From Helianthus annuus (lineage: Eukaryota; Streptophyta; Magnoliopsida; Asterales; Asteraceae): a DNA stretch of 64,000 nucleotides. The stretch spans positions 121,267,127 through 121,331,126 of the forward strand of contig NC_035435.2 of the NCBI RefSeq assembly GCF_002127325.2, written 5' to 3'. This document shows, one piece after another, positions 20,899-33,210 of the stretch. The notes below the pieces were generated by a model. The model was not told the origin of the DNA. It saw only the letters and a list, made by a program, of their open reading frames with translations, and searched no databases. How positions within the stretch are numbered: the stretch's first letter is position 1; the number at the start of each line of letters is the position of its first letter. The translations under genes were made by a program, and so were the position numbers.

Positions 20899-23800
20899 TC
20901 ACTTTCTTACTTTCTTGAATGGCTTGTAAAGCACCGTTGTTACAAATTTGGAGCGAAATCGCTGCGATGAACTCAGCGCAACAACAGGTTGATTGCTACC
21001 GTCTCTCTTAACATATAAATGGTTCAAATTGGCTGGTAATGGCTTGTGAAGAGCCTGTTGGAAGTTCTTGGATGAAGATGGTTGATTTAGAGGCATTTGT
21101 TGTAGCAACGGGGGCAGTTCGGGCAGTTTCTCGCCAAAATCTTGTAATGTGAAGCCGGCATTGTTGTAGCTTGATACCGGGGAAGAAGGGCATTCCGGTT
21201 CTTCATCTCGTCCCCCATTTTCGGAGTAACTTTCCTGAAATGTCAAAAAACCGAAACTTTGAACAAAAGATCCATATTTTTTTTTTTCTAAATAATGAGG
21301 CATTTTGTTCATCAAGATAGCGGACTTCATTTTCTTCAATACAATACAATACAAAACCAATTATAAGCAGAGTTTACATATTAAGATAGCGGACTTCATT
21401 TGTGTTGTCACATCCAATTACTTTCTCGTGACTTGTAAGCAGTGGCGGATACATAATTTTCTTAAGGGGGGCATAACACGGCACGGGTAGGCAAAAATGG
21501 GTGAGCAATATCATACCCATTGCATGTATGATACATATATGGATAACCGAAGAAGATTTATAGAATATCAATTAAGGTGTTCTTAGAAGTATGTAGTTAA
21601 ATATGATTTCTTAATTATTGAGTTTCAAGTTCAATTAAAACTAAAATTTGTATATGTATAATGATTCATGGCTACATTTAGGTTCTCATAGCGCTGCAAA
21701 TAAACCGAACGTCTAGCGAATAGTTTATGAACCGTTTGGCGGGAAGTTCGTTTACGTTCGTTCGTTTAGTAACTGGACGAACATGTACAAGAAATTTTGT
21801 TCGATTACTTAACTAAACGAGAACATGAATAAAGGTCTTATTCGTTCAATTTTGTTCGTGAACATTCGGTTATGCATTCTTGAGCGTTCATTCATTTACG
21901 TTTCTTTATGTTGTTCTTTATATATTTATGTTCATTTATGAGTAAATTACGTTTTTGGCCCCTGTGGTTATATCACTTTTACTATATTAGCCTAAAATAA
22001 GAATTTTTAACATATCTGCCCCCATGGTCTCTATAACTAACTATTTTAGCCCCTAAGTCTAACCATTTTAGCCTCTATGGTCTCCATAACTAACCATTTT
22101 GGCCCCATGATCTCTAGACTTATGGGCCAAAATGGTTAGTTATAGAAACTATTTGGGGGCATATATGTTTAAAATTCTTATTTTGGGCTAATATAGTAAA
22201 AGTGATATAACCACAAGGGCCGAAAACGCAATTTACTCGTTCATTTATTTATTGTATCTAAATGTTTTATATTCTTTAATTCTTATTTATTTATTACCAT
22301 AACAAATAAAATAGGAAACCATATCCCCACCATGTTTATGTACCGTTCCCTCTCCTTCTCATTATTCACATCGATGAATACTATTGACCCCCGTCCGACG
22401 ATTAGGGCTTCACGTTCCCGCACTGCTCCCTCCGCCATCCACCTCTAGCCTATGCCGCCTTCGCTGATTTTATTTGTATTTGTGAACATGTTCATTTCCT
22501 TAACACAAAATCCCAAATAACGCAAACCGATTAACCAAAACTAAAATGGTTCAACTTCTGGTTTGTTATCAAGAGTTTGTTAATACATGTTAACTTTCAA
22601 AATAGTATGAACGTTATGTTATTGTCTTGAATTAACTATCCAAACAACATACGAGTTGGAATCTTTCAAAATAATAAAATTTGAACTAAAATATAATAAC
22701 CCAACCCACCACCCTTTCCCCTTCTCACGTCCCGCTCTTTGTTTTGTGATCCCAGGCCCATGACACCAACAACAGCGCACAACAGGTCTTCATCAGGCAG
22801 CAGCAACAACTTCGGATTCCGCCGGAGAATAGTAAATTATGGCCACTACACTCATGAAAACAGCATCTTCATCACTTTTTTCGAGTATGGTTCAATTATT
22901 TTGTTGTTTTCTTGTTTTTTTTTTATTTTTAGGAGAAATAAAATTGTTCAAAATTTTAGTTGTTTTGTTGTTTTTTGAAACTTTAGTTGGCTGATTTTGT
23001 TGTTTTAGTTAAAGTTTAGTGTGTTTAAATGGTTAGTTACAAGGAATAAACAATTAAACTAGGGCTTGATTTTAAAATAAAAAATTATGAAGTTCGGTGA
23101 TGATTGTTTAAGTGTTTAGTGTTAAAAATTAGTTGTATATGTTATATAGAGAAAGATTTGCTTAGACCATTAGCTCTAAATGATGTTTGTATAGATTTTA
23201 AAAAATAAAAACTCGTAGGGCGACATTTTAAATATATTTGTAACGACGTTTGACGTGTTTTTGATGATTATATAAATTTTAGCTTGATATTCTTTTATTT
23301 TGCATGACCCGACCCGAACTGACCCGATATGAACCGAAATTTTTTTCATATACCTAAGGGCCTAAAATCTTTAAAAATATTCCGCACCTCCATGAAAAAA
23401 TCATGGGTCCGCCACTGCATGAAATATTTAAAAAATCTACTTAAACTTTACGGTCCAGTCCGGTTTTATACGGTTGGTTTTAGGTATAAACCACAAACCA
23501 AACCGTTCACTATGGTTTGCAATTTTTGAAATCGACCGACCAAAATTTTAGATAAAAAACCGACCGCAAAACTAAACTGATAACCAGTTTGAACGGTTTC
23601 ACAATTTCGAACCAAACCGTGAACACCCCTACCTACTTTTAGTCACAATTCACCCACATGAAAACACTCTTAAACTTTCTAAACCCACTATTTCTAGAAA
23701 GATCCATATTTAAAACAATAGGCATAAGTATCTATGTGATTCTCATAGTTATGTAATTCAAGTTTATAACACAACTTCAAATTATGCAAAAATGAATCAA

Positions 23801-24494
23801 TACAAAGAAACATGACAAGAATGCAACATACCTTCAAGTCCAAAATGTTAAAAACATTCCCTATATCATCAAGTTCATGTGGTAAATCAGAAGCATAAGT
23901 CCACCGCCCATCAACAACAAATCGATAATGGTAAACGCCAACGTTTAACACCTTAACGATAAAGAAATCGCTGCCCGAACACTCTAATAACTCCCTGATC
24001 AACACAAAATATGATCAAGAAAGCACAAAACCATAGCAATAATATATAAATACTTTATGAACAAACCTTGTCCTCCAGTTATCCCATGACCCCTCAATTG
24101 CAATTTCTGTGCCACCATGAATCCATCTTATCACCACTGGCATACTCTTTTCTTGATTCACAGATTTATATTCATCTCTTTGAACCTGCACAATCTAAAA
24201 TTATTAAACCATAAGTGGGACCCATAAAAACCAAACCAAACCAACACAAGACTGAATCTTGAGGATACTATATATAATATGTCTATATGTGTATATATAT
24301 AATAGTTTGACTGTTTGAGTTACCTGAGGCGTGTGAGAAGCTGAAGCCCTATGGTGGGGAAGCATATGCGCAGGATAGCTGCTGCTGCTGTTTCTATCAC
24401 TAACATGCGCCTGAGCATGACCACATTCCATGAAGCACTCATCTTGATCAAACTGTTTACCCTTTGCTTGTTCTCTGACACTAACATTACCCAT
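20899..24494 (-). CDS. SnRK1 (AKIN) beta subunit, host gene, four exons
   Basis: The regulatory beta subunit of the plant SNF1/AMPK-type kinase bridges the kinase and gamma subunits and affects localisation. Exons on the minus strand: 24324-24494, 24067-24185, 23832-23994, 20899-21234; all introns have GT/AG ends and frame is kept. The product is about 262 residues, within the usual range. It starts MGNVSVRE, the MGN start of membrane-tethered beta subunits. Exons 2 and 3 encode a CBM48/glycogen-binding-like domain (GGTEIAIEGSWDNWR, YHYRFVVDG, DDIGNVFNILD). Exon 4 encodes the C-terminal ASC domain (LPPLLQ, LNHLYVKR, VVALSSSQRFRSK, TTVLYKPF) and the stop. Intron 3 is about 2.6 kb and holds transposons. 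No lesion is seen; the start was chosen at the conserved MGN. A 5' untranslated intron is possible. Confidence 0.93.
21440..23416. mobile_element. Possible hAT-like element in intron 3 of the SnRK1 beta gene
   Basis: CAGTGGCGGATACAT at 21440 and ATGGGTCCGCCACTG ending at 23416 form terminal inverted repeats of a type common in plants. I find no matching 8-bp duplication, so the ends may belong to two elements or to an eroded one. No transposase is seen inside; the foldback MITE at 21940-22238 is nested in it. Confidence 0.45.
21940..22238. mobile_element. Foldback MULE-type MITE in the same intron
   Basis: The two halves are long inverted repeats (GAGTAAATTACGTTTTTGG... and ...CGAAAACGCAATTTACTC). 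A perfect 10-bp duplication GTTCATTTAT flanks it (21930-21939, 22239-22248). It is non-coding. Its ends resemble the element at 5673-6975, suggesting the same transposase source. Confidence 0.85.
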
Positions 24495-24853
24495 TACTTA
24501 TTTACTGTCACCCACTTAAAACCCTAATCTTGATTCAATCAAGATCTCAACTTTAAGTCTTTAACAATCAAGAAATGATGAAGAACAGAAGAAAGAAAAT
24601 ACCCAAATCAGAAAGGTAAATTTTTGTTACTTAAAAAAGGGAAATTGACAGATACCCATCACATAGGAGCAGGTAACATGATTTTAGCAGCTTTGCTATG
24701 ATTGATGGAAGCTCCCCTTTTTGTCCTCTTTATTTTTCACACAAAAACACAAAGTGACTCTGTTTTTTTTCTCTCACTAAAACCCTGGTTCTTGTTGGAG
24801 AAAAAGGCTACTGTGTGTTTATTCTCCAATGAGTTTGGAGGATCTTTTGGTTC
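24495..24853. promoter_or_regulatory. Upstream region of the SnRK1 beta gene
   Basis: This holds the presumed 5' untranslated region and proximal promoter on the minus strand. No clear TATA box was identified. A MITE begins 363 bp upstream of the ATG. Confidence 0.4.
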
Positions 24854-24856
24854 TAA

Positions 24857-25196
24857 GGGTGAACGGGGCGCAATCGGTGAAGTGATCGGTGAACCATTTC
24901 CCCGATCGGGAACACCGCCGCCATCCCCGCAGGGTCCCGAATCGGGGGTGAAGATGGGCATGGACTCACCGATGGAGGAGGGGGGAAGTTTGGTGGGCCA
25001 GCTGAGCATCAACCAATCATAGATTTTCTTTGTTTTTTTTTTTTTTTTGAATAAAAAAATAAGGGGAGTTAAGAGGGGAGTGGCGCCATCAAATGGGGGT
25101 GTTAGGGGAGTTTAAGAGGGGAGTTGACGTGGCACACGGGGATTGGTTTGGCGTAAGAGAGGGGACTCACCTATTAGGTGAGCACCCCCTTCACCC
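24857..25196. mobile_element. PIF/Harbinger-like MITE upstream of the SnRK1 beta gene
   Basis: The left end GGGTGAACGGGG and right end CCCCCTTCACCC are inverted. The 3-bp duplication TAA (24854-24856, 25197-25199) is typical of PIF/Harbinger. It is GC-richer than its surroundings and non-coding; open frames inside it are not genes. Confidence 0.7.
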
Positions 25197-25748
25197 TAAT
25201 ATTTTTATATTTAGGCACTTGGAGGAAATTAATTTCTCTTTATGCAGGTTATTAAATTAATTATTTGTACAAAGTTCAATTTTTTATTTTTGTTATTATT
25301 GTAAAGAAAATAATTAGGTATGAAAGTTAGAAGAAAATACTTTTTTTAATGTTTATTTTATACAAAGGAATGTTACATCATTTAGATCATTGTGTTGTGT
25401 ATTTAGTTAATTACCCTTGGTAGTCCTTTAACAATCATAAATTGTTTATTAACAATGGTGTGTGGGTAGGATATTTTGATTTTATGAATAGCGTGTCAGT
25501 TTTACATACAAATAACTATTTTCAACAATGAAATTAGAATAACATTAAACCGTAAAACACATAAGAACGTTGAACTACAAATGCGTGTTGCAACGTGTTA
25601 ACTCGTAAAATTTAGATTGAAACGTAAAACAATAAATTTGTAAAAGATGAAAAGTATATAAGACCAAAGTTGAAACTTGAAAGTAAAAAAATTGTTAGGG
25701 TCAAAGATGAAAAATAGTTTGTGCCAATGTGGTAGAAAATCAAAAGCA
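25197..25748. other. AT-rich spacer
   Basis: No gene or repeat structure was seen. Confidence 0.5.
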
Positions 25749-25751
25749 TAA

Positions 25752-27605
25752 GACCATGTGTAGTGGTAAATCAAAATAATGCCCCCACCATGGGGCATTA
25801 TTCGACACGTGTCATCCCAGTCAGCATGGGGCATTATAGCATAAAGTGGTGTAGTGGGCCATTATTCCAATAACGCCTATGTAATCATTTCCCAATTATT
25901 TTTTTTAATTTAAAACATAAAAAGCTTCATTAATCTAAAATAAAAATTACACTACTTGAAAAATAAAAACGAAATAAAAAACAGAAAATAAAAAAACCTA
26001 AAAAAAATAAAGTTAAAAAAAAAAGGATGATCTAGAGTCCATATTTTTCTCGAATTTTTTGACGACGCATTTGCGCAAGTATCAACGCATCGCCTTGGAG
26101 GTGGTCGATAGGTTTGGACAAAAACTCAATGTCCTTTTCCATTTGCCTCGCCTCTTGCATCTCGTTAAACTTTTTTGTTTCGGCCACTCGTTCTTTCATA
26201 ACCTCATAACGTTGGTGGCCGAGGCCGCGAATGTCTTGGAGACGACGGTTCATCTCCTCGAAATCTTCCTTTAACTCGAGATCCGAAGACGACTCGACCG
26301 TTTTTTCCCGGTTCGCTTATCCTTTCTTCTACCTTGCGGTCGGGTCAACTCTTCTTGAAGTTCTTCGTCAACGTCCACCACCTCATTTAAATCGACATTG
26401 CGGGCATCCGATGTCGGAGTTGAAGGATCAACGGAGGATGATGTTTTTGACCTTTTAGCTCGACGTCTACTACTAGACGTCATTGGATTAACTAGCGCCC
26501 ACTTTGGACTTTTTCGTAGTAGATCCCAACACTTATAGTACGTGAAAGGGCATTTCGTCCTCTCGAACTCCTCCAAAGTCCTCGTTAAAACCCCGACGTC
26601 ACTTTCACCGCTCGGGCGAGTATCATAGTTACGTTGCTAAACTTCTTGGAACGCGTGAGACTTGTTGTTGATGTCGGTCCATTTGCTACAAATGGAATCT
26701 TTGTCCCAATGTTCGCCTTGACCCCACGTGCTAAAAAAGAGTGCACGAACCCTATCCCAAAAACGGGTCCCGTTTGAAAGTTTACTACAAATTAAAAAAA
26801 AAGTAAAAATATAAGTTGTATGTTAAAAATAAAAGTAAAAAATATGTAAAAAAAAAAATATAAGAGTTACCGGTTTCTTCGTCCTCCGAAATGTCGAGCC
26901 ACGCCCGAGTCAACGTGAATTCCTCTTCCTTCGTCCATTTAATGGTATTTTTTGTACGTCGAGGTTCGTCCTTTTCCTTCTTCTAATGCGACCTTCTGCC
27001 GCGTTTCGATTTCTCTTGCACCGATTCGGGTTGCGTCTCCGGCACGACATCGACATCGGGTTCGGATTCGGCTTGTTGTTGTGACGGTTGCGACCCACCG
27101 GCTTGACCATAGCCGAAAGTGGGAGGCACAAACGGAGTGGCGCCACTCAAGTAAGCCGCGTACGTTAAAAAGCTCGGGTTCATGTCTTGAAGGTTATACG
27201 GGTTTGCGGTTGGGTTGTGTTCGGGTTCGTGGGTCTTGCGGGGACACCAAAAGGGGGTCGGAATGGATGCATGATTGTATAAAAAATAGGGGAAAGTGGG
27301 TTTTTTTTATAAAAAATAAGAGAAAATAGGAGAGAATGTAAGAGTTTTTTTATAAAAAAATAGGAGAAAGTGGGTTGATATATATATAGTGGGTAAATTT
27401 TTGAATTAAAAAAAATTAAATACATTTGACCGTTTGGCAACGGTCCAATCTCGCACCCCAATACAATTTCAGCGTTTTAGTTAAAACGCCAAACGAATTT
27501 TTTTTCGAAAAAACGCCCGGAAACGTCTGGTGTAATGGGGGACGGGGCGTTATCCAGCGTTTTTTTTGAAAAATTTTTAAAAACCACGCCCCACTACGGG
27601 TGGTC
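25752..27605. mobile_element. PIF/Harbinger-like element carrying only ORF1
   Basis: The left end GACCATGTGTAGTGG and right end CCACTACGGGTGGTC are inverted repeats, with TAA on both sides (25749-25751, 27606-27608). The interior encodes a Myb/SANT-like ORF1 pseudogene on the minus strand but no DDE transposase, so it is a deletion derivative moved in trans. Confidence 0.8.
26032..27183 (-). pseudogene. PIF/Harbinger ORF1 (Myb/SANT-like, NAM-associated type), broken
   Basis: In autonomous PIF/Harbinger elements ORF1 is the DNA-binding partner of the transposase. From the ATG at 27183 the frame has a Gln/Pro/Glu-rich start, then after a stop at 26983-26985 a SANT-like helix region (WTKEEEFTLTRAWLDISEDEE). 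A GT/AG intron of roughly 80 bp follows (about 26795-26870), then RFWDRVRALFF. The C-terminal part (KCPFTYYKCWDLLRKSPKW... to ...QKIREKYGL, ending 26032) is typical of this family. Lesions: the TAG at 26983, another TAG near 26637, and a frameshift near the T run at 26306. It cannot make a full protein. Confidence 0.75.
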
Positions 27606-27608
27606 TAA

Positions 27609-28123
27609 GAATGAAAAATATACAAAAATTAAATAGTAAAAATGTCTCACAACTAAAATTTGATAAATAATATGTAGTTAATTAATTAATATATATTATA
27701 AATCGGAATGTTTTACTATTTTTTAATAAAGAGTATATTACTTCCACGTTATCTTTTACATATATGTCGGATCTGAGGGAGTGTGTAGTGTGTGTTTTTT
27801 ATTAAACAGTTAAACAAGAACTGCCATTTTTTGGACGGAACTGACATGTTTCAAGAATGTGAGGGATGGAAATGGTACAAATTTGAAATTTGGTCTGAAC
27901 TGGCATAAGTGGACAAACCACGGGGACGAAAATAGCAGTTAACTCTAAACAAATATAGAAACTTAATCAAAACAGATTATACAAACACATCAACACTATT
28001 AGATTTGGGAATAATTACACAATGATTCTGTCATATTCAAATGCTTCAATACAATCACAAGGTACAGAATACTCCCCCTCACAGGTGAACTGTCTCTCAC
28101 TAAGTTCTTATGCCAATTGGCTC
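27609..28123. other. AT-rich spacer with an eroded MULE-type MITE
   Basis: No gene is seen. At about 27820-27945 GAACTGCCATTTT faces AAAATAGCAGTTAAC, resembling eroded ends of the 5673-6975 family. Confidence 0.4.
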
Positions 28124-28126
28124 TTA

Positions 28127-28441
28127 CACTGTGTTCCAGAGTTTACTAACGGAAGGAAAGGAAAGGAAACAAAGAGAAAGTAAAAATATTTTGTGTTCCA
28201 GAGTTTCATTTAAGGAAGGAAAAGAAAAGAAAATAAAACATGTCGTGTTCCCGAGTTTCATTTAAGGAAGGAAAAGAAAGGAAATGACGGGAAAGCTAGG
28301 CTAAATTCTTTAATTTTTCTTTCCTTCCGATTTGGGAGGAAATGGTGGGAAAGTCATCTTTTATTTTCCTTTCTCGTCCTTTCCTTTCTCACTTTTGTTT
28401 TCTTTTCTTATCCCTCGTTAAGTTAACTCGGGAACAGAGCG
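28127..28441. mobile_element. Harbinger-like foldback MITE
   Basis: The left CACTGTGTTCCAGAGTTT and right AACTCGGGAACAGAGCG are inverted, flanked by TTA (28124-28126, 28442-28444). The interior is purine-rich on the left (GGAAGGAAA repeats) and pyrimidine-rich on the right, so it can fold back. Confidence 0.6.
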
Positions 28442-28444
28442 TTA

Positions 28445-29236
28445 GTGTTAAATTTCAATGAATAAGAAGAACTATATTTATAGGAGGAGAGAACTGCTGG
28501 TGATGTCATCATGAAAGCGACTCCTAACAATTCATTATACGATGTAACTGAAAGCAGTAGTAAAACTGCTAGATAGTTACACTATTACATTAGACTATTG
28601 CTTCTAGTTTAAATAAGAGAAAACAACTGGATTCTCTAAACCTGCTGGTGTGAACCAATACTTCTAGTAATCCGGAACTTCTTGTCTTTGACTTGTTTAC
28701 TTGATCTTCTAGTCTTCAGTTTTGACTTCTGTTGACTTGTTGACCAACACTTTGATATTCCATCATTTGTTCTTCTATTTTTTTAATCTTGAAAGCATCA
28801 GTTTTGTATCAGTGGTAGTTTGAGCAATTGTTTTGGGAAGCCTTTAAGGGAGAAAACTTCTGGATCAAGGATTCTACTTCAACTTATTCCATCAAGCATG
28901 GAAGATAGTTTCCTTAAGTTTTGACTTTCATAATCAGCAGATCTTATATAACCAAACAATATAGGTTGGTAATTTAAACTTATTTATTACTTCTTCATGT
29001 TCATTGACCCGTGCGATACAAAACATGTCACTAAGGCTCTTTTGGAGATCAATCTAATCCAACCTGGCGATATAGTTTAAACACAGATTATATTTGGGTA
29101 TTATTATTATTATGTAATATTTAGTAATTATATTCTTAAGTATTTAAACAAGATAATATTTAATTTAAATAGTATTTAGTTACAAAAATATAAATAGTAA
29201 ATGTATACTTAAATCTAGTCAAACCTTATTAAATAT

Positions 29237-29270
<34 letters not shown>

Positions 29271-29450
29271 TATTGAGGGTGACTTAGAAACTATTGCATA
29301 AAGGACTTGTATCATACGTAACAAAATTAATACTAAGCGTCGTCTTAAAGCGAAGTGTAAATTTAGATTAAAATAAATTTCTTATATACAACTTCAAAGT
29401 TATTTTATATAAAACTTCATACAACTTTAAAGTTTATTATCATCATACTC
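28445..29450. other. Non-coding spacer with a (TAA)n microsatellite
   Basis: No gene is seen. A TATTTATAGGAGG stretch near 28470 and CTTGTTGACC motifs near 28735 look like decayed retroelement sequence, but no partner copy is found. An (AAT)n tract lies at about 29239-29273. Confidence 0.4.
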
Positions 29451-29454
29451 AGTA

Positions 29455-29585
29455 TAGCCCACCAATAGCAAAGCTAAGGTAGGGTCTGAGGAGGGTAAGA
29501 TGTAGACAGCCTTACCTCTACCTTGTAGGAATAGAGAGTCAGCTTCCGGTGAGACCCCCGGCTCGATAGTGGTTTTGTATCAAGC
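29455..29585. mobile_element. Au-type SINE-like fragment
   Basis: GGTAGGGTCTGAGGAGGGTA, CAGCCTTACCTCTACCTTG and GTGAGACCCCCGGCTC follow each other in the order known from Au-family SINEs of angiosperms (established knowledge, from memory). No clear target duplication was found. Confidence 0.45.
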
Positions 29586-30028
29586 CTTGGACATAAGGCA
29601 CATAATACTCAGCAATTGAGACAAACGCCGATTAGTGCATGTACCCTTTGTTTTTCGGCTATCAATGCCACCACATGATGCATGATTAAACATCCTCTCT
29701 TTTAACGTTATTTTCACGAAATTAGTAAAATAACGTTAAAATTAGAGCACTTTCACTTTTGCCTCCGAACACCCACACATATATATACATTATATGAGCA
29801 TACCGCAAGCGAAGCGTTATACAACTTCAAATTTAATTTATATAAAACTTCAGTTGATTAAATAAGTGCTCCTTAAGAAATCGATTTGAAAACCACTATT
29901 TGATTCATAAGCGAGTTTTATGCTGGAAATATACGAAATCGGCTCTAGACATGTTAAATCGACGCTTCTGTTTTTTCAAATAGAATTAACTTTCTGACAC
30001 TATTTTATATAAATAAGTGCTCCTTAAG

Positions 30029-30226
30029 CAGGGGCGGATCTTAGTGGAGCCGTGGCAGGGCCACGGCCCTGGCAAGTTTTTCGGCCGTAGTGTTAATTTT
30101 CCGCATTTCGATCGAAATTTTGTATATATACTATGTTCGGCCCTGGCATGTTTTTTGGCCGTAGTGCTAATTTTAGTGTCCGTGTCTTTCGGCCCTGGCA
30201 GGTTCAACGGGCAAGATCCGCCACTG
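30029..30226. mobile_element. hAT-type MITE
   Basis: CAGGGGCGGATCTT and AAGATCCGCCACTG are inverted ends. A perfect 8-bp duplication TCCTTAAG flanks it (30021-30028, 30227-30234). The interior repeats GGCCCTGGCA and TTTTTCGGCCGTAGTG-like motifs. It is non-coding, 198 bp. Confidence 0.9.
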
Positions 30227-30477
30227 TCCTTAAGAAACCTGTTGATAAATATTATAATAAAATCATTACTATATTTTTTATATCTGATATATCACATTGC
30301 TATGACTAAGACAAAATCACAAATATAACTTAAGAACTCTTGAAGAGAATTAGAAGATGACTTAAAAATATCATTTGCAAGTATATATAAGAGGTGTATT
30401 TTTCTTTTTCACAAGCTACTTAGGATATTTATATTTTAAGAGTTACTATCGAAGAATTTTCTCATTAAAGACCTTAA

Positions 30478-30807
30478 GGTCCAGTGTAGTGGGGCGCGGA
30501 GATGGGTTTTTTTGGGCCATAGCGCCCGCCACACCATGACGGGCGGCGCTATGAGGCTTTGAAATGTTGCTGGCATGATGGATATAGCGGCGCTATGGAT
30601 CTTCAAACTTTTCCCCCCTCTCACACACATATATATACATACATATGTATATATAATTGAAGGGGTTATTAATTAATTAATAATGATAAGGTAGGGGCTT
30701 TATGACTACAGGGTCTAGTGATATAACGCACCATAAAGCCCCTGTGTGACGTGGCACGACATGTGTCGCATAACGCCCACAAAGGGGCTTTATAACTACA
30801 CATGGCC
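30478..30807. mobile_element. PIF/Harbinger-like MITE
   Basis: GGTCCAGTGTAGTGG on the left faces ACTACACATGGCC on the right, with TAA at 30475-30477 and 30808-30810. The ends resemble those of the ORF1 element at 25752-27605, suggesting mobilisation by the same family. Confidence 0.75.
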
Positions 30808-30810
30808 TAA

Positions 30811-31824
30811 GAAGAGCCAGAAACATATTTAGCAAAGAGAAAAGATTGCAACATCTATCTGACTTCCCTCGTTTCAAAACACATGAACATTACATCTTTA
30901 GGTCATGTTTCATTCCTATGTTGTGAGGTGAAAATTGTTGTAGGGAACGGTTTAGCGAAAAGATTTGTTGATTTCGTAAGCTTTTAATTCGCTATAGAGA
31001 AAATTCGGATTCGTATAGAAAATCTGTTATGACGCGTGACGAACAGAGAAAATTGGGTGAAAGTCTCCTTAATCCATGCAATGTTAGGAAAGGTTATATA
31101 ACAAAATGACATTATTAAAGTGGTTCTTAAATTTTTGATGGTTTTGATTTGAACACAAGAATATGTGTATGGGACATTAGCTTTAGTTCTGTTGTGGCCA
31201 GTGATAGCATATAGGTCCACACTCTTAAGTGGTACTTAAGAATCACTTTGATTAATTCCACTATAGCCTATATAACCACTTAAACAATTATAAGCCAACA
31301 CATTTTAAGCATTCAAAAGCCCTTAGAAAACTTTTCTGTGATTCGTTTCTTTCATATAAAATAGACTCTTTCCGTGTATAATACGTGTAAGATTGCTAGA
31401 TGACCTTATAATTTTTATTCGAATAAATAGCACGTTATCTTTTTTATTGAAAAAAGTCATTTGTATACCTTAGATATGTAGGATAATAAAAATATAAAGG
31501 CTTATCCACAAGATGGTGGATTACTATCATGAACAAAATAAATAGATCCCGAAGCTTGATCCATACATATTGTATCTCTCCGCTTTGGTTTTTTAGTTTG
31601 GGTCAAGCACAATTACACGTCAACACACCATTCGCAGTGCTATGGGGTTCGTTTGGTTTGAAGAATGTTATAAAAGTAACTGGAATGTGACCAAAAGTTC
31701 GCATTTGAATAAATTGAAAGTAATTCTACTAAACATTTGTGTGATGTTAGGTTTGTAGTTTATTTTGATGAACTGAAATGCTTAAAAGATCAAATGATAA
31801 AGTTACCCTTATCAAACCTCTTTC
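30811..31824. other. AT-rich spacer
   Basis: No gene, inverted repeat or RNA gene was seen. Confidence 0.5.
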
Positions 31825-31969
31825 TATTAGCAGAAATATATTATTATATTTATTGTGCACATCTCTCTCCTTGATTTACGGGGATGTAGTTTCCTTATTG
31901 TGCCTTTGTATTCTTGTATTTAAACCATTTTGATTAATGAGAATGATCATCGAATTTCTCAAGATTACA

Positions 31970-31981
31970 TGGTATTAGAGC
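31970..31981 (+). promoter_or_regulatory. Primer-binding site, tRNA-Met type
   Basis: TGGTATTAGAGC directly follows the 5' LTR, one mismatch from TGGTATCAGAGC. Confidence 0.85.
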
Positions 31982-32121
31982 TTGTGCTCTATACCTAACC
32001 GCAGCCGCAGCCCCTTGTTTTTTTTCGGATCTCGATCTAGTTTCTAGGGTTTTGACCTTAAGCCGCCGGCCACCTTCTTCCTTAATTTCGACCCTGTGTC
32101 CAGTTCGGTTGACCCTTCACT

Positions 32122-33210
32122 ATGGGCGACAAACATGACACCACCAACACCTCCACACAATCTGCTCCCTTACATCCAGTTTATACTGTTACTGATATCA
32201 CCAAGAAGGTCCCTGTCCTGGATGGTACTACGGTCACGTACTCCGCGTGGGTGAAGCTCTTTAACCTTCATGCTCGCGGATACGAGGTCCTAGACCACAT
32301 CACCGCTGAACCACCGTCTAAAGACGATCCCACCTACGCTCAATGGATGAAGATTGATGTTGTCGTACTTCAGTGGATATACAACACGTTATCCGCTAAC
32401 TATCTCCTTCGGGTCCTTGAAGAACCATCTACGACTCTCCAAGCTTGGAATCGGGTCAAGAACATCTTTCATAACAACAAAGGTCCTCGTTGTGCCGCCC
32501 TTCAATCTCGGTTTGTGAACCTGAAACTCAGTTCTATGTCTTCGTTGGAAGCCTACTGCCAAACCCTTCGGGATTTGGCAGCCCAGTTAGACGATGTGGG
32601 CAGCCCGGTTAACGAACAAACTTTAGTTCTGCAACTTGTTCGGGGTCTGCCTCGGGAGTATGACACCATCGGTTCTATCATTAATCGTGAACTTCCCTCC
32701 TGAAACGAGGCACGTGAGATGCTTCGTGGTGATATGGAACGACAGGCTGCTCGAGACAGAACTGGTCCCAATTCGGAACCACATGTAGCCGTAGCCCCAA
32801 CTCCCAGCCGTGATGGTCCCCCTCGTGATACTCAGCCCACTCGCAATCAGAACTATGGCTCGAACCGTCCCACCCGTTTCAACCAAAATCGTCGTAGCGG
32901 TCCACACCGGGATAACCCAACCCACAACCAGAACCCAACTAACAGCCCCATTAATTCTGGCCCAGCCCACTATCGTTCAGGCACTTCTGGGTCTGGGTCC
33001 AGCAGTCGTGGCCCATCTAATCGGAACCCGCCAAGGAACTCGTGGAACCAGCAATACTACCCCATGCCACCACCGTATTGGGCCAACTCGTTCTGAGCCA
33101 ACCCACCACCCCCGTGCCCCTACCCAACCCAACCGGGTTGGGTCTCACCTTGGACCGCACCACAACAACCACCTTCTTCGGCACCAAATCAGTCCGCCCC
33201 TGAAGCCCAT
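32122..33210 (+). pseudogene. Copia gag region with two in-frame stops
   Basis: The ATG at 32122 starts MGDKHDTTNTST. The frame has a copia gag (UBN2-type) region with VPVLDGTTVTYSAWVKLF near residue 30, followed by a Pro/Asn/Arg-rich tail without a CCHC knuckle. TGA stops at 32701-32703 and 33094-33096 interrupt the same frame, which otherwise continues into the protease at 33211. The first stop is explained by TGG to TGA. Confidence 0.85.

Noticed and set aside
22739..22978. Plus-strand ORF in intron 3 of the SnRK1 beta gene
   Set aside because: Low-complexity, opposite strand, no domain, within a probable transposon.
24737..25012. Pro/Ser-rich minus-strand ORF upstream of the SnRK1 beta gene
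   Set aside because: It lies mostly inside a MITE and matches no family I know.
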